64,000 bases of DNA, taken from Sialis fuliginosa (taxonomy: Eukaryota > Arthropoda > Insecta > Megaloptera > Sialidae). The position numbers and the translations under genes are program-made. The DNA is taken from contig OY540822.1 in the NCBI GenBank assembly GCA_961205875.1, forward strand, positions 9,116,501-9,180,500. The letters are read 5' to 3'. The notes beneath the pieces are model-generated. The model worked only from the letters and a program-made list of their open reading frames with translations, made no database searches and was not told the DNA's origin. Below, in pieces: positions 1 through 12,332 of this stretch. Position 1 is the stretch's first letter. The number at the start of each line of letters is the position of its first letter.

Positions 1-3000
1 GAAAAAGAAATTTAAATTCCCTAAATACTGTTTGATTTTTGCACCAGGAATATACGATAAAGCTGTTATATCAATACCGTGTCTCATGTTGGCCTGTAAC
101 ACAAAATGGGACACAGTTCAGCTGAAAAATCTTATCTATATACATATTAATACGTGAACATCGAAAATTGTCGTATGTTTTTTTAGTATTTATATCATTC
201 GAAAGGCACTCTGCCATAGATGTACACAAAAAAAAAAACATGCATGTATATTGCCGTTAAGGCAGGTAAAATAAAGTTAACATACACACACTGTTTGTTT
301 ACTTCCCCTTATATCATTCAAAGCATAGCAATACTCCTAGCGCCACCAAGTGACAAAAATAAATAGTTTTGGGTTTCTATCAAACATAGAGAATGTCAAA
401 TCAATTGCAGTGTTTTAATTTGGAAATTTTTGTAGTAAATAATAGAAAATGAAGTAAGTTCCCAATTTTTAATTTATTCATTTTGAATTACAGTTACGAT
501 TTTGTTTATTTTTGTCTAAAAGTAAACGGATATATATTTGTGTTATCTTTTGTTGTTTTGAGAGATCTATATATTAAAAGGTGTATATGGAAGGTGAATG
601 GTTAGGTTAGGTTTTATTAAAATAGGTTAGGTTAGGTTCAAAGATATTGTATACATAGACTAAGTGAGCCATAGGATTTTATGTAAGTCAGCATCAATCC
701 AAGGTATGTAAAGTACAAGGTAGCCTCAGTAGCTCGACACAAGAGAGGAAAATACGTCATCTGGAGTGCCTAAATGTAGAGAGGGGAATGATGTGACCAA
801 TCATAACAAATGTAACCTGGCAACTCAGTGCGAGAAAGGGAAAACATGTCATCTGGAGTGCCCAAGCTGATTAGTCAAAAACTACTAAGGCATTTACTAA
901 CCTTGCGTCAATCATAAATAATAAGAGAAAGAAATATTGAGTGTCTACGTGACGTGGACTGTAGTTTCTGGAGTATCTTTATTCTGTGGTCCACAATCTC
1001 ATTTATTCTCTTTCTACGGAGAGTTATCGTTTTTGGCTGGCTCACTGTTTCTATGTCATATTATCTCTATGGTTAGGTTAGGTTAAGTTAGGTACTGTGC
1101 CATAGATGTGCACAAAAAAAATATGTTGCTGTTAAGGCAGGTAAAATATTGATCAAATTTCGTTCATAGGCGATACTAGTTATTGCAAAAACACTTACAT
1201 TATTTTTATAGTTTAGATGCGATGAACTGTACAGGGGAGATTTTGAAACTTGTGAGTTTGCTTCATTTATTTCATTATTTTGTATTTCATCTTCTTCTAA
1301 AGAAAATATTTCATCGGCGTCTTCTAAAAATAAATAATTTACAAATAAAATTTAATGTTTTTTTTTTATGTACATACCACTTTTTTTAACGATTTCTTTA
1401 CTAATTGAATTGGTAATTTTTCTTTTCGTCTTGACTTTTTGGACTTTAGTAAAACCGAGAACGGTTCCTGAAAAAATAAAAACAAACGACAATAATAACG
1501 ACTAGAATGAATTAAACATCTGTTTTACCTAATATAGTTAATTGTATCTCATCTTGTTCGGGAATATCGACTCTGAACTGCAGATGGCACAGAGCGCAGG
1601 GAACCATCCGCCTCAGCTTGAAGTAAACGGTCTGTAGCAGCCGGTGGAACTGCTTGCCGGAACCGGACGGACACTGGTGAGACTGCAGCTTGACGCGTGA
1701 CATTTGCTTGAACATCTGCAAGTTCTTTACTTCCAGATCTTCTAGCCCGGGTATCGTCTCTGTGTTCACGACATAGAAACCTTCTGGGGGACATGATTCC
1801 ATCAAAACTGATATCAATTCTATGTCTTCGGTATCATCCAGCTGACATAAATAATAATACGTGAGAAATGGCATTTGTATCTCTTATGTCCGGTATTATA
1901 AAGGAGCTAGCTAGCAAGCACTCTCAAATGAGTTTTTAACAGATATTTGCAACCGCAGTAAGTTGGTTTTTACCGTTTTTACTCAAGGTTAGTAAATACA
2001 CTTTAGTAAATATACTTTACATATCTTTTTTTTATCTGTCAAAAACTCCAATAAAGCTGTCATATAAATTTGATACCCCATTTGAAAGTGCTTGCTAGCT
2101 AGCAAATTTTGACATTACTCTATCTATCTTTATTTACCTCTAGTACAGATGTATCTTTATTCCCACTTGTTATATCCATTTTTAATATTTCATCATCCGT
2201 TTCTTCTGCTTTTGAAGCTAAAATCAAGCTGTTGAGATGATCTTCTAAATCCTGAAAATCATTAGTTTTTTTATTTAGTAATTAGCTGAATATTTAGTTA
2301 GAAACTTACTCCTTGTACGTTTTTCAAATGATAGACTTCCTTATTTCTATTGATTGTATCGTTTAAAAGTTTCTGCATTTCAGACAGCTTTTTATCACTG
2401 GTGTTTGAATTTCCCGAGACCAACTTAGGAAAAGAAGGGGCAGGTAATGGTAAAAGAAACACTCCGGTACCTGTAGCAGTACCGACTAGCAACCTTTCTC
2501 CAATAGAAACTCGAACTTTCAATCCAAATATTGCATTCATTCCTTTGACTTTCAACTTGTTAATGACCAATCGATGCAGATCGAATTCAAGAAACGGCAA
2601 TCCATCGGATATCTCTTTGGCATTCATTTCGCCACGCAGGTCTCTTTTGGGGCGGCAGACGTTGGCCTGTATCAAACAACCTTTCCCAACGGTAAGAGCT
2701 TCGTCGGGAATCTCTATTGTAGTTATCAGTATGTTGGGGACGTTTCCGTGTTTGCAGACGGCGCACTTGATCATTGTCACTGCAAATGGGACGCTGGATT
2801 CGCAGTAGGGTATGTGGCAGATAGCGCACGTCTGTATCGATGAGTCTGGGTTAGTTGTTGCAGTCAAGCTTTTCTCGTCTTTACTACAGTTCTGGAACAA
2901 CAAAAGAAGATGATGCACTTTGATATTGCACACCCCAAGCAGGCTCTGCTTGGAAAGTGTGTTCTATTCTAGTCTTAAAATATTTTTTTCATACAAAAAT

Positions 3001-5564
3001 TGTTAAAATTGAATTTCTTCAGTCACCCACTTAAACATTTAAATTTTCTGAAAGAGAACATTACAGTTTCCATATTTACTTAGTTTAATATCGATTGGTT
3101 TTTATTTTCTGTTACAAAACGTAATAAATCAACAGCAATCCTTTTGAATTCACTTCATCTACTATCAGAATAGAACCCTATTAAAACTCAACCAAATCGG
3201 ATAACTAGAAATAAGAAAATTTGCAGTTTATTTTTGAAAAATTTAATCATGAAATTGATAGTTAGTCCGGAGGTTCACAAAAAATTTGCTAAGAAGCATC
3301 ACAATAGTTAAAACTATATAATGCGTTGTATTTTAATTATTTTATTCAAAGGTAAGACTTTTTTTGCAAATTACAAAGATTGAAAGTTTATCTTGAGTTC
3401 TGTTTCATTACGTTATATCTTAAATCAAGATAAAATTTGTTTTTGCATTATAAAATGTGAAGCATATTTATTTATATCTGTGACAATCAAGTGACATTTT
3501 GTTTGTTGAAATTAAATATTACTTATTTAATTCTGAAAAATTATAATTAGAATTAAACCCGTGTTTTTTTAAAAACATCCTTTAAAAAATTAATTGACAA
3601 CTTTATTAATTAATAAATTTTAAAAAAATTAAAGGATGTGCATTTTATGACCAAGTCATGCTATTTATTTTTACTTTGTGACAAAAACTAACCGAACTGG
3701 TTTTTGGAGAATCACCACTCGATTTTACTTTGTCGGTTTCTTGAATTCTGACAAGAAATACAGGTGTTTCAGAACTTAAATCGCTGCGACCTCCGTACTG
3801 CAATCCGATAACAGCTGCAGTGCCTGAAGCACTCAGAATGCAAACATCATCGCTGAAAATAATAAATCATGATAATTTCCTTAAATTTATACTTTGTTTT
3901 TAAGTGAGTACCAAATGCTGGTATTTTCACAGTAGCCCAGCACGACATTGCAAGCCAGAGCACGTGCGTGTGATCTTATTTCCATACGTAACTCTGTCCA
4001 CCAGTTGTCTCTTGATTCTGGTTCATCCGGATTACTTATACGTTCTAGCAGCTTTACAGATCTTGTGCTCACAGTTCCGCCTAATCGTTACAGAATAATA
4101 TAAAGGGGATATTACGTTATGTTTGAGTGCAATTTTAATTACCTATGTGCGTTATAAAGCCAGGTGGATATTTGGACATTGTAAGAAATGGATATTCCAG
4201 CATTTCCCATTTCTCTTGCTTCAGTCCAGACCTAATCATTGTGTTGTAAGGACCCCCGGTTGCTCCAATCGCTCTGTCGCTGTTTGGGAAACTGTTACCT
4301 GCAGAATAATAATAATACAGTTGACTGTTTAAAGATTTAGTATATTTCATAGTCAATTTACCTTTTGGCGTTATGCTAAGATCAGAATCTGAAGATCGGC
4401 GATTCATAGATGGTATTGAGTTGTGCTTAGAACCCTTCCCTCCAACCGACTCTGTTCTGTGATGGTTATGAGTCAAAGCGTCTCTTGCAGTAGTCCCGAT
4501 AGACAGACACGCCCCTGCACTGCCACCGACTGTTCTAACGGTTAAGTAAACACATTAAGATAATACGTTTTGTGTTCCCATAACAACTACTTACTCTTCT
4601 TTGGAAGTGGCTGGGTCTGTAGAGTCCACGTTCTCATGCAGCCGTACTAAAGTCACCGCAGTGCCTATACCTCTGGCTACTATTCCAGACTCCCCCTCTA
4701 AGTCAAAACACTGGCAGTAGCCGATGACTGCATTCGCACCCATGTCTAAAGCTTTCAGACCGATTTTTCTTTGCACCTCTCCGGATAGTTTGAAGAATAA
4801 AGTTTGCCTAGCTTCGTTAGAAGCTCTAGGAGTACGGATTTTATCTATCCAATGGTATTCTGGGTCATCATTGACAACTAGTTCTTCTACAAATCCATGG
4901 ATCACTTGTCCGTGGAACCCGTGGGGAATTATGGAAGCTAAAAACAATTAGTTATCAAGACTTACTAAATCTTTTATTTTTATTAGAACTCACAACAAAA
5001 GAACTGTACGCCACAAGACGACTGCTTAAACTTATTAAAATCATTGAACAGTTTGACTTTTACTGTAATATTGACCTCTCCACGGATTCCATGCATTGTA
5101 TCGTAAACAGGAATCCATCCAGACATTATGGATCCAGACCCATTGACTGCAGCTACGCCGGATGTATTATTTACTGCTGCAGATAATGAATCTCCTACTC
5201 TGCCTGGAAGAAGCAGCGGATTCAAGTCCAAGTAGACTTTTCCAATGGAATCATTGGCAGAGTACATATCATAATCCATTAAACGAATTTGTAAAGGTTC
5301 ATCTTGTAATTCAGCATCATCCACCTGGAAGTAAGTATATTTTCATAACAAGTGTTTTATTAAAGTAGCAATATGGTTTATTCTTACTTCAAAACGATAC
5401 CATTCTGAGTTCCATCGTGGGTTCAATGATTTTCTGCAAACATCTGTTTTATACGTAGTATTGCCAAGCTTTATTTCTACATATGCATCTGTCGTATCGC
5501 TGGACCTGTCCATTACAGGTAAATTTCTACCAGCAATGATTTTTACTTTTACCTTTCCAGGCAT
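1..5564 (-). CDS. C2CD5: C2CD5 (C2 domain-containing protein 5 / CDP138) orthologue, 3' end beyond window
   Basis: Thirteen exons, phase-consistent GT-AG joins: 5564-5388, 5324-4994, 4937-4595, 4534-4362, 4298-4143, 4080-3912, 3852-3693, 2891-2310, 2251-2138, 1841-1529, 1467-1378, 1323-1199, 93-1. They give 942 codons; the human protein is about 1000, so roughly 90-100 codons lie outside. Residues 1-130 form a C2 domain with all five acidic Ca2+ ligands (D19, D26, D76, D78, D84). Further conserved landmarks are HGFVEELVV, RTPRASNEARQ, a CxxC pair at 525/528 and 546/549, GKGCLIQA and YFKLRRMVPCALCH. In mammals it binds Ca2+ and phospholipid and promotes insulin-stimulated GLUT4 vesicle delivery to the plasma membrane. 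Most introns are 54-63 bp; three are longer (801, 296 and 1105 bp), and the 296-bp one holds a mobile element. The start MPGKVKVKI matches the family. The Akt-site serine is absent (see findings). Identification is firm; individual splice sites were called by eye. Confidence 0.95.
94..1198 (-). repeat. C2CD5 intron 12 with repeat-derived sequence
   Basis: This 1105-bp intron is long for the gene. It holds GGTTAGGTTAGG-type tracts (600-640, 1072-1092), which resemble the TTAGG telomere motif. Another part (about 720-1070) has repeat-like texture, including two CATCTGGAGTGCC segments. No coding sequence is seen. Confidence 0.5.
1887..2114. mobile_element. PIF/Harbinger-like MITE inside C2CD5 intron 9
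   Basis: It begins TGTCCGGTATTATAAAGGAG after a TTA and ends ...GACA before another TTA. The right terminus has lost the inner part of its TIR. The same family is intact at 14743-15057 and 55298-55595. Removing the element and one TTA from the 296-bp intron leaves 65 bp, the usual intron size here. Confidence 0.75.
2892..3692 (-). repeat. C2CD5 intron 7 carrying a dispersed repeat
   Basis: The segment around 3310-3480 is similar to about 44260-44440 (shared GTATTTTAATTATTTTA, CAAATTAC, TTTATCTTGAG, then ATCAAGATAAAA and GTGAAGCA). It is a dispersed repeat of unknown class. No exon was found in the intron. Confidence 0.45.
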
Positions 5565-5987
5565 TTTTATTTATTTTATATTTATATATTTTTCACATAA
5601 CCTACAATCATATTTACTTCATCAACACGAATTTATGACATGTTTAAAAATATTAACTAAATGATAACTTACGCTTATCTACTTACTCTTATATTGATAG
5701 AATGAGATGAAAAGATTTTTCATGACAACATATTTTCATTTGAAATAAAGATGATTTATTTTATAGTTTACTGAATTTATTACCTGTAAAATTTATGTCA
5801 AAGTTGGCCAAAGTAGATATCAACGTTAATCTTATTAACTGTTTAAGAAAAAACATTACATATTTAAAACCATATTTTTATGGTTATTCAATTTTTTTTA
5901 CTGATACTACTGCCACCACTGCCACCTTTTGGTAATTGGTGGAACGATATCGACTTCTTCAAAGCAGAACCCATTTTTACCTCACAG

Positions 5988-6034
5988 TACCATGGACATA
6001 AGAATATATATACACATATTTTATGTCCATGGTA
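5988..6034. repeat. Near-perfect 47-bp hairpin
   Basis: TACCATGGACATAA at 5988 is followed by an AT-rich loop region and the exact reverse complement TTATGTCCATGGTA ending at 6034. It may be a very short palindromic element or an extruding sequence. No gene-end context supports a terminator. Confidence 0.6.
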
Positions 6035-6974
6035 TTCGTTATCAATAAAATATTTTCTTTCAACTTCTATTACAATGACAATATTATTAATTTATATACA
6101 TCTATAGATTTAAATATATAAATTAATTCGCCTATTTCGGAATATTTATCCAGTTAAAACTGGTAAAAACTGTGTAAATATTGAAAACATTATTTCCACA
6201 CCTGTAACTCCAAAACAAACTGATGAAATAATCTGGAAAAAATGGAAGAATAAAAGAAATATGTATAGTTCTAAGAAAAATAGTTTCATTGATATCAGAC
6301 ATTGTTTTCATTTAACTACATTTTATCCTTTCTCTGCAGCATAAACCATTATACCGACTGAGCTGAATTTGGAATATATGTATATGTAAAATAAAATCTA
6401 TATCAAAACAGAGAACTTGACGTAAAATTGAATTTTCAAAGTTTATATTTCCAGGATTCGTTATCTTTCGAAAGAAAAGTTTGAGAAAGTATAAAATATA
6501 TTTCATTAGTCAAAAAAAAGTTAGAGCCACGCTTTAGCCATTTTGAAGCCTAAAGCATAAAATCAATACAAAGCTCCCCTTTCATATTTAATTTTATTTA
6601 AGGTGCTATTTTTTTGCTATAATTCTTTTCTTTGGTTCAGACAAACATTTTACCAAAAAAATCGAATCGGTGCATTTTTACAGAAATTATCGTAAACGAA
6701 AGAAAATTCTACTAAAATGCTTTTCTTTACGTTTTGAAATAAGTACATACAATAAATTTCCGATATTAAGACAAGGTTATTTGGACCTATCATTAAGGTG
6801 GCTATAAGATGCAAAATTCTAGAAAATGAAAATGTCCTAGTGTGGAAAACGGGAAAAACCGTTTTGTAGTGTGAAACTACAAAAATGTACATAAATTTGT
6901 TTTTTTTTATGGCCGTTCCTGAGAAAAAGGGTCTTAACGGACAGACAGACAGACAACAAAGTGAAATATATATT

Positions 6975-7351
6975 AATAAAAAATAGTTTTAAATCAATTC
7001 CCATGTGGTTGCTACAAAATGATGAGGTGAATTGCTTTTATTTACTTAACAAAATTTAAAATATTTTTTTGATATTAGGTTACATTACGAAGCTACGAAA
7101 AAGGAAGAAAAAGATATTAAAATTGGGTAAAAAAATTCGAAACTTATATTATTTAGAAATCATTAATTGTTTTTTTTTTTAATAAATTTTTTTTGTAACG
7201 TGAATTATTTTTTTTTTTTTTTTTTTTTAACCTCTTTATATATATCTATGAATATTTTTAATGTTAAGGGCGAAGAATGTAATAGTTACACTCCTGTTTA
7301 AAAAAATGACAAGTATAGAGTCAGATGCATGGTCCATTCTCTATGTCTATG
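6975..7351. mobile_element. Degraded copy of the CATAGACATAGA hAT-like element
   Basis: It shares, in inverted orientation, several segments with the complete 717-bp element at 43267-43983: the CCATGTGGTTGCTACAAA region, the TAACCTCTTTATA region and the terminus CCATTCTCTATGTCTATG. The left end is not clear. Confidence 0.55.
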
Positions 7352-7750
7352 AGTTCATTACTTTTTATTTACCCTGTATACTAAACCCTTGTATAAAAAA
7401 TCACTAAATGCTGTTCTCTTCTGACTAAGCAAATAAAAGATAGTTCCTGTTAATAAATTATTTATGCATCTAACATATTACCTTGCGGTTTTGGACGTGT
7501 AAGAAATGCTAATATATTTACTATTGATATTATCTAACGAAATTCATTCATTGTGTTTTACACATAAATACAAATTTTCAAATTACATTTTGAAAAAAAA
7601 ACGCCGGGAGCAGTGACATTGCATATAAAGATTTTTATTTATTTTAGCATGAACGGATTTTCATAATCTGCTGGTACTTAACCATTTCGGCTTTGTCAGT
7701 GGCATTTGTCACCGTAATGCCGAAAGAAAACAAAACAGCAACACAGAGAG

Positions 7751-7856
7751 TACGTTTACACAGCGCTTTTATTCCGTATGTGTAAACAGCACCACTTGAA
7801 ACGGTTTAACTACATCGGTTATAATAAAACCGGAATAACGGCGCTGTGTAAACGTA
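7751..7856. mobile_element. 106-bp MITE with 16-bp TIRs
   Basis: TACGTTTACACAGCGC at the left is mirrored exactly by GCGCTGTGTAAACGTA at the right, with further partial inverse complementarity inside. Superfamily is not clear. A related flanking repeat (AACACTTCGTATTTAAAAATG) recurs at 45429. Confidence 0.65.
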
Positions 7857-9159
7857 ATCAGTGTTTGAAAACACTTCGTATTTAAAAATGTATAGAGTTT
7901 ATTGCATTTTTGTCAAAATTTGCTGTTTTTTCGGTTTAAATACGTAACGTTTTTTTCCCGTGTGCCAAGAAATGTATTGCTTCCATATGAGAGTGTTCAC
8001 ACGACATGCAAACGTGTACGGCAGTCGACCGTGTGTCTTTAGGTAGGTCTCCTAAAATGCAACAAAAAATGTTAAATGATCTTTTGATTTTAACCCTTCA
8101 GTCACGATATATTTGCTTTTCAATGTCGTTATCAGAGCGTCCCCCACTCTATAATTTCTAAACTATAGATTAAAAAAATCTGAAAAAAATAATAATAAGT
8201 ACTTTCACTGAAAATTATAACGAACACATTATTTTTAGACCCCCTTTCCATGTACTCACATTTTTTTTTCACTTTTTCACCCATTGAGTGGGGTGTCTTT
8301 AGATAGGTCTCCTAAAATGCAACAAAAAATGTTTAATGGCATTTTGATTTGAACCCTTCAGTCACGATATATTTACTTTTCAATGTGATTATCAGAAAAA
8401 AAATCTGAGAAAATTTCAGAATGTAGTTTTTAATTAGTACTTTCAATGAAAATTATAACGCAAAAATAATTTATGAAACATTTTAGAATAACTGTTTTTT
8501 TATAAATCGTAGTGAGAATTACTACGGAACCCTATCATTTGCGTGCCCAGCACGCACTTGGCCATTTTTTTTCACAAATTTTTTTGAAAATTTGTTATAT
8601 AAAGTTTACAAATTTTAATTCTCTAATTTGATCCCCCATTCACCAAGATTTAATAATGGTATACATATATCTAACCCATTTACCCCCTTCAGAAGAATTT
8701 TATTACTAAGATTTAAAATGGTTCAGGCTATGACAGAAAGACAGACAATATTGATTCCGATTTCAGTACGAACACTTAAAAAATAAATAGATTATTTATT
8801 AGAATGCCATCAATTTTTTATTAACTGTTAAAATTTTATTTAAAGAAAATTACCAAATTACCCATTGACTTGAAAACTGTCCAAATTATGGTAATTTGAC
8901 GATTTCGTAAAAAACACAAAAAAGAATCAATTTTCATTTCTTGTATGTGATTTATGATAATATTGCTATAATGACCTTAAATTTAGAATAGATAAATCTA
9001 ATTAATTCAAACAAATTTGTGCTTAGAATATAATATGTTTAACATTCGGAACTTGACATCAAATTATTTTTTATTTCTTTGTTTTAATGTGAATTTCATT
9101 ACTTAATCGTGATTAATAAAGATAATTTCGTTTTGTACAATTTTAACAGGGTCGTAACT

Positions 9160-9585
9160 AAAAAGATTGATTTTAATTTTGGGGAATTTTTCAATAATTT
9201 TTGTAGAGCATTAAATTTCCTATAATATAGATCTACAACGTTTGTTGTAAAATATTCCCTTACAAAGATTTATCTCAATTTATTTTTAAAAATCGTGTTT
9301 TGTTTTTTTTTAAATTGATATTTACTTTGATATATTAACTGTCATTTTGACGTTTTAAATGTCATTTTGAAGTTTGCATAAATTTAGATTCAGATTGAAA
9401 ATGTCAAAAAATTAAAAATATACGAAAAAATAATCAGGTCATAAAAAATAAATGGTTAACCAATTCTAAGCAATTTATCTGAGCATCGGTTTTTATTGAA
9501 ATTGTTCAATAATTAATTATCTTTGGTGAATTTAGCACGAGGAAGCACTGTGCATTTACTTGGCAGATGTTTTTTCTATGTGTCA
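9160..9585 (-). repeat. Dispersed repeat family R1, copy A
   Basis: It ends in GGAAGCACTGTGCATTTACTTGGCAGATG. Related copies lie at 14232-14735, 20815-21290, 25180-25760 and 28745-29460. The shared body includes a tract matching 'TTTACAACAAACGTTGTAGATC' in inverse orientation, then AAATGTCATTTTGACG. It is non-coding and of unknown class. Confidence 0.55.
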
Positions 9586-9977
9586 TTTTATTTCTTTAAT
9601 AAATAAAAAGTATTTTCTTAACGCTAGTTTATATTAACTATTGCTAAAACACAAAAAATACTACTTAATATTGTTTACAAATGCTATAATAGTTTATTTA
9701 AGTTTTCAATTTTATCTATCATTAAATTGACCTACATATAGCTGCACATCGACTTGAAATCTGCACTTTGTATACCCACTTTACTCACATATTATATAAT
9801 AACATGTTACATAGATGTTTGTTTGATCTTTAGTTGAGTATTTAATACCGTAAGGGTGTATCGCCTTATTATTTCTACAAAATGTGTAACAGTAAAGTCG
9901 CAAGCAATGTCAAAGAAATATTAACTGGTGGGTAGAAAAGTAATCTTCTTATATGATCACTACTATAAAATAACATA

Positions 9978-10260
9978 CAGTAAGATCCCGCTTAACGGGG
10001 AGGATACGTTCCAGGAAATATCAGTGTTAAATGGAACAACGTTAAAATGGGTTATCTTAACATGTAAATAATGGAGATAAGTGAAATAACAGTTAAATAA
10101 CGATTTAAAAAAATATCATACAGTAAGATCTCGCTTAACGGGGAGGATACGTTCCAGGAAATGCCAGTGTTAAATGGAACAGCGTTTAAAGGGGTTATCT
10201 TAACATGTAAACAATAAATAAATAATAATTTGCAACAATATATGTCGTAAATATTTAAAT
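9978..10260. mobile_element. Two tandem pogo/Tigger-like termini
   Basis: CAGTAAGATCCCGCTTAACG at 9978 recurs as CAGTAAGATCTCGCTTAACG at 10121, each preceded by TA and each followed by GGGGAGGATACGTTCC. The CAGTA start next to TA resembles Tigger/pogo termini. The period is 143 bp. No transposase is present. Confidence 0.45.
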
Positions 10261-11228
10261 AATAATGAACAAATTATAAAATCAAAAAATTTTCTGACCT
10301 TTTTTTTCACTTACCCCATTGTATTTAGAAAGGTCTCCTATAAGCAAAAAAAATGTAAAATGACCTTTTCATTTAAACCCTTCAGTCACGATATATTCAT
10401 ATATATACTGCTTTTAACCCCCTGCAGGCACCATTTTTGATTTAGAAAAAAAATAGAAAAAGGGTCAAATTCCGCTTGTTTGGTTATACATTTTAACGTG
10501 CTACATGCCTTGGTATAAAAAAAATATATTTTTTTACTAGCTTTAGCTCCTTATTGCCCCCCTGAAAAATTATTTATTGAATAAATTACATATTTTACTA
10601 GAGGGCACCATTTTACATGTTCAGTAAAAATTTCAAGTTTCTAGCTTATATAGTTTACGAGCTATTTAGCTTTGAGTGAAAAGGACGGACGGACGGACGA
10701 CAAAGTGAGATTAATAGGGTTTCTTCGGTATCCTAATAAAAACAAGTAATCAGAAAAAAAACGAAACAACTTTAAACGGAGTCTTATTGCATAAATGTAA
10801 CTATATAAGGAATCTCATTTTAATCAATAGAACGAGTACACCGAAATAACTTGACATTTCCGTGGTTTACAAAACAATGTTTCAAAAATTTCTTTGGTTT
10901 TGAAGGGGAAAAATGAATCAAGTAATTGTAAGACATTATTAATTGTGTCATTAAGTTTTAGATTAAATTAAATTTAGGTCAAACTCATCTTACATATTTT
11001 TTGCATGAAAATGTTTTTCTTAAAATTTCATATTTTGAAGTTATTTACTAACTACAGTTATATAACAATATTCAATAAAAAAATCGATATTCAACCCCTA
11101 AAGGCGTAAGAGGGATAAGGGGGTGGGTTTTTGATATATTTATCTACATAGTTGCTTAAGTTATAAAGTTAAATCCGGGCAAAATAGTTTTCAAAAAATA
11201 ATAATTCACTTCTGTGAAAATATGTAGT

Positions 11229-11624
11229 CAGGCCCGGATTTACCATGCAGGCAGAGTAGGCAGCTGCCTAGGGCGGCAAATTTTGGTGGAAAATTTGAAA
11301 ACTTGTTATATTCGTGGGAATTGAATTTGATTTTGATTCCATTATCGATGAGTTTGCCATCCGAAAATCGAGACGTAAAAATTTCAACCCATAAGCAATA
11401 ATTTCTCTATAGATGTAACTCAAGCATGACTAAAAAAAAGGTCTTCAGTTTTTATGTTTCCTAATGTAACTTAATAAAAATTTATAAAATTTGAAACTGA
11501 CGCAACCAAAAAAAAAGATCCTGAGTATTATATTTTGACATCTATGACTTAAATTGTTGTTTCGAGGGTGGGGCGGCAATTTTCGCAACTGCCTAGGGGC
11601 GGCAAATTTCTAAATCCGGGCCTG
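11229..11624. mobile_element. hAT MITE family A, copy 1
   Basis: Its TIR begins CAGGCCCGGATTTA and the right end is TAAATCCGGGCCTG. It is flanked by a perfect 8-bp direct repeat TATGTAGT (11221-11228 and 11625-11632), the hAT signature. Inside each end lies a GCCTAGGGCGGCAAA-type segment. Length 396 bp, non-coding. Copy 2 is at 42456-42800. Confidence 0.9.
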
Positions 11625-12244
11625 TATGTAGTGTATAATATACATCAAATAATAACAAGGATTCTGTTGGTGAAAATCGTATTAAACTCGGTTTAGCAAT
11701 TTTTGAGTTATTTATGGTATATTATACACTACACAATTTTCATAAAAATATAATTTAATTGGGTTTTATAATAAAAACAAACGTTACAATAAGATTTAAA
11801 GAATTGAAAAATTGACTTTTTTATGGTGGCAGTCTTTGTAAATACATACATACAAATAATTGTTTTATTGTAAATTAAAGACAAGAATGATTCCTAACTT
11901 CAGAGGGTTATATTTTAAAAGTTTGAGTACTTAGGACTTAGTGCCCATTGAGACTTTTGTTCTACTCATCAAGGACTATCAGAATCCAAAGTTTCGAATT
12001 TGGAATTAATTTAATAATAAATAAAAATTCGTGCAATTTTATTAATTTTAAGACACTTTTTGATTTTTAATATAGCATAAAGATTAGAAATTAATGTACT
12101 AATGTGAAAAAATATTATAATATTAATATATTATTATTATTATTTAATTAATAAACAGATGCCTTAATTCTAGACCCTGTATAAAGAATAAACATGGTGG
12201 GGCAATTGAAAAAAAACCTGTAGTGGGGAGTCTTTAAAAATAAC

Positions 12245-12252
12245 TATAAATA
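12245..12252 (+). promoter_or_regulatory. TATA box candidate for the 12.3-kb secreted gene
   Basis: TATAAATA lies 81 bp before the exit of the leader into the ATG at 12333, which would put transcription start near 12275-12280 and give a leader of about 55 nt. Confidence 0.5.
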
Positions 12253-12332
12253 TCTGAACACGCTGTTGAATTTAGCAATTTGATTTGAAGTGGTTTTTAT
12301 TATAAAGATTTTATTTATTTTTAAGAATCAAA

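Larger units (their letters stand above)
5565..12244. other. Gene-free interval upstream of C2CD5
   Basis: No credible coding exon was found. A 75-codon frame from 5880 begins with a hydrophobic stretch but runs into a hairpin and has no homologue I recognise. The interval holds poly-T tracts (7204-7229), fragments of dispersed elements listed separately, and AT-rich filler. The C2CD5 promoter must lie near 5565-5900, but I see no distinctive core element. Confidence 0.6.

Noticed and set aside
2350..2843. Plus-strand frames of 89-152 codons
   Set aside because: Antisense shadows of C2CD5 exon 8.
5880..6107. 75-codon frame with a hydrophobic start and GNWWNDIDFF
   Set aside because: No partner exon, runs into a hairpin, and the remainder is low complexity; not enough to call a gene.
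7751..7856. tRNA-like fold
   Set aside because: The structure is a simple inverted repeat without A/B box sequences or cloverleaf arms.
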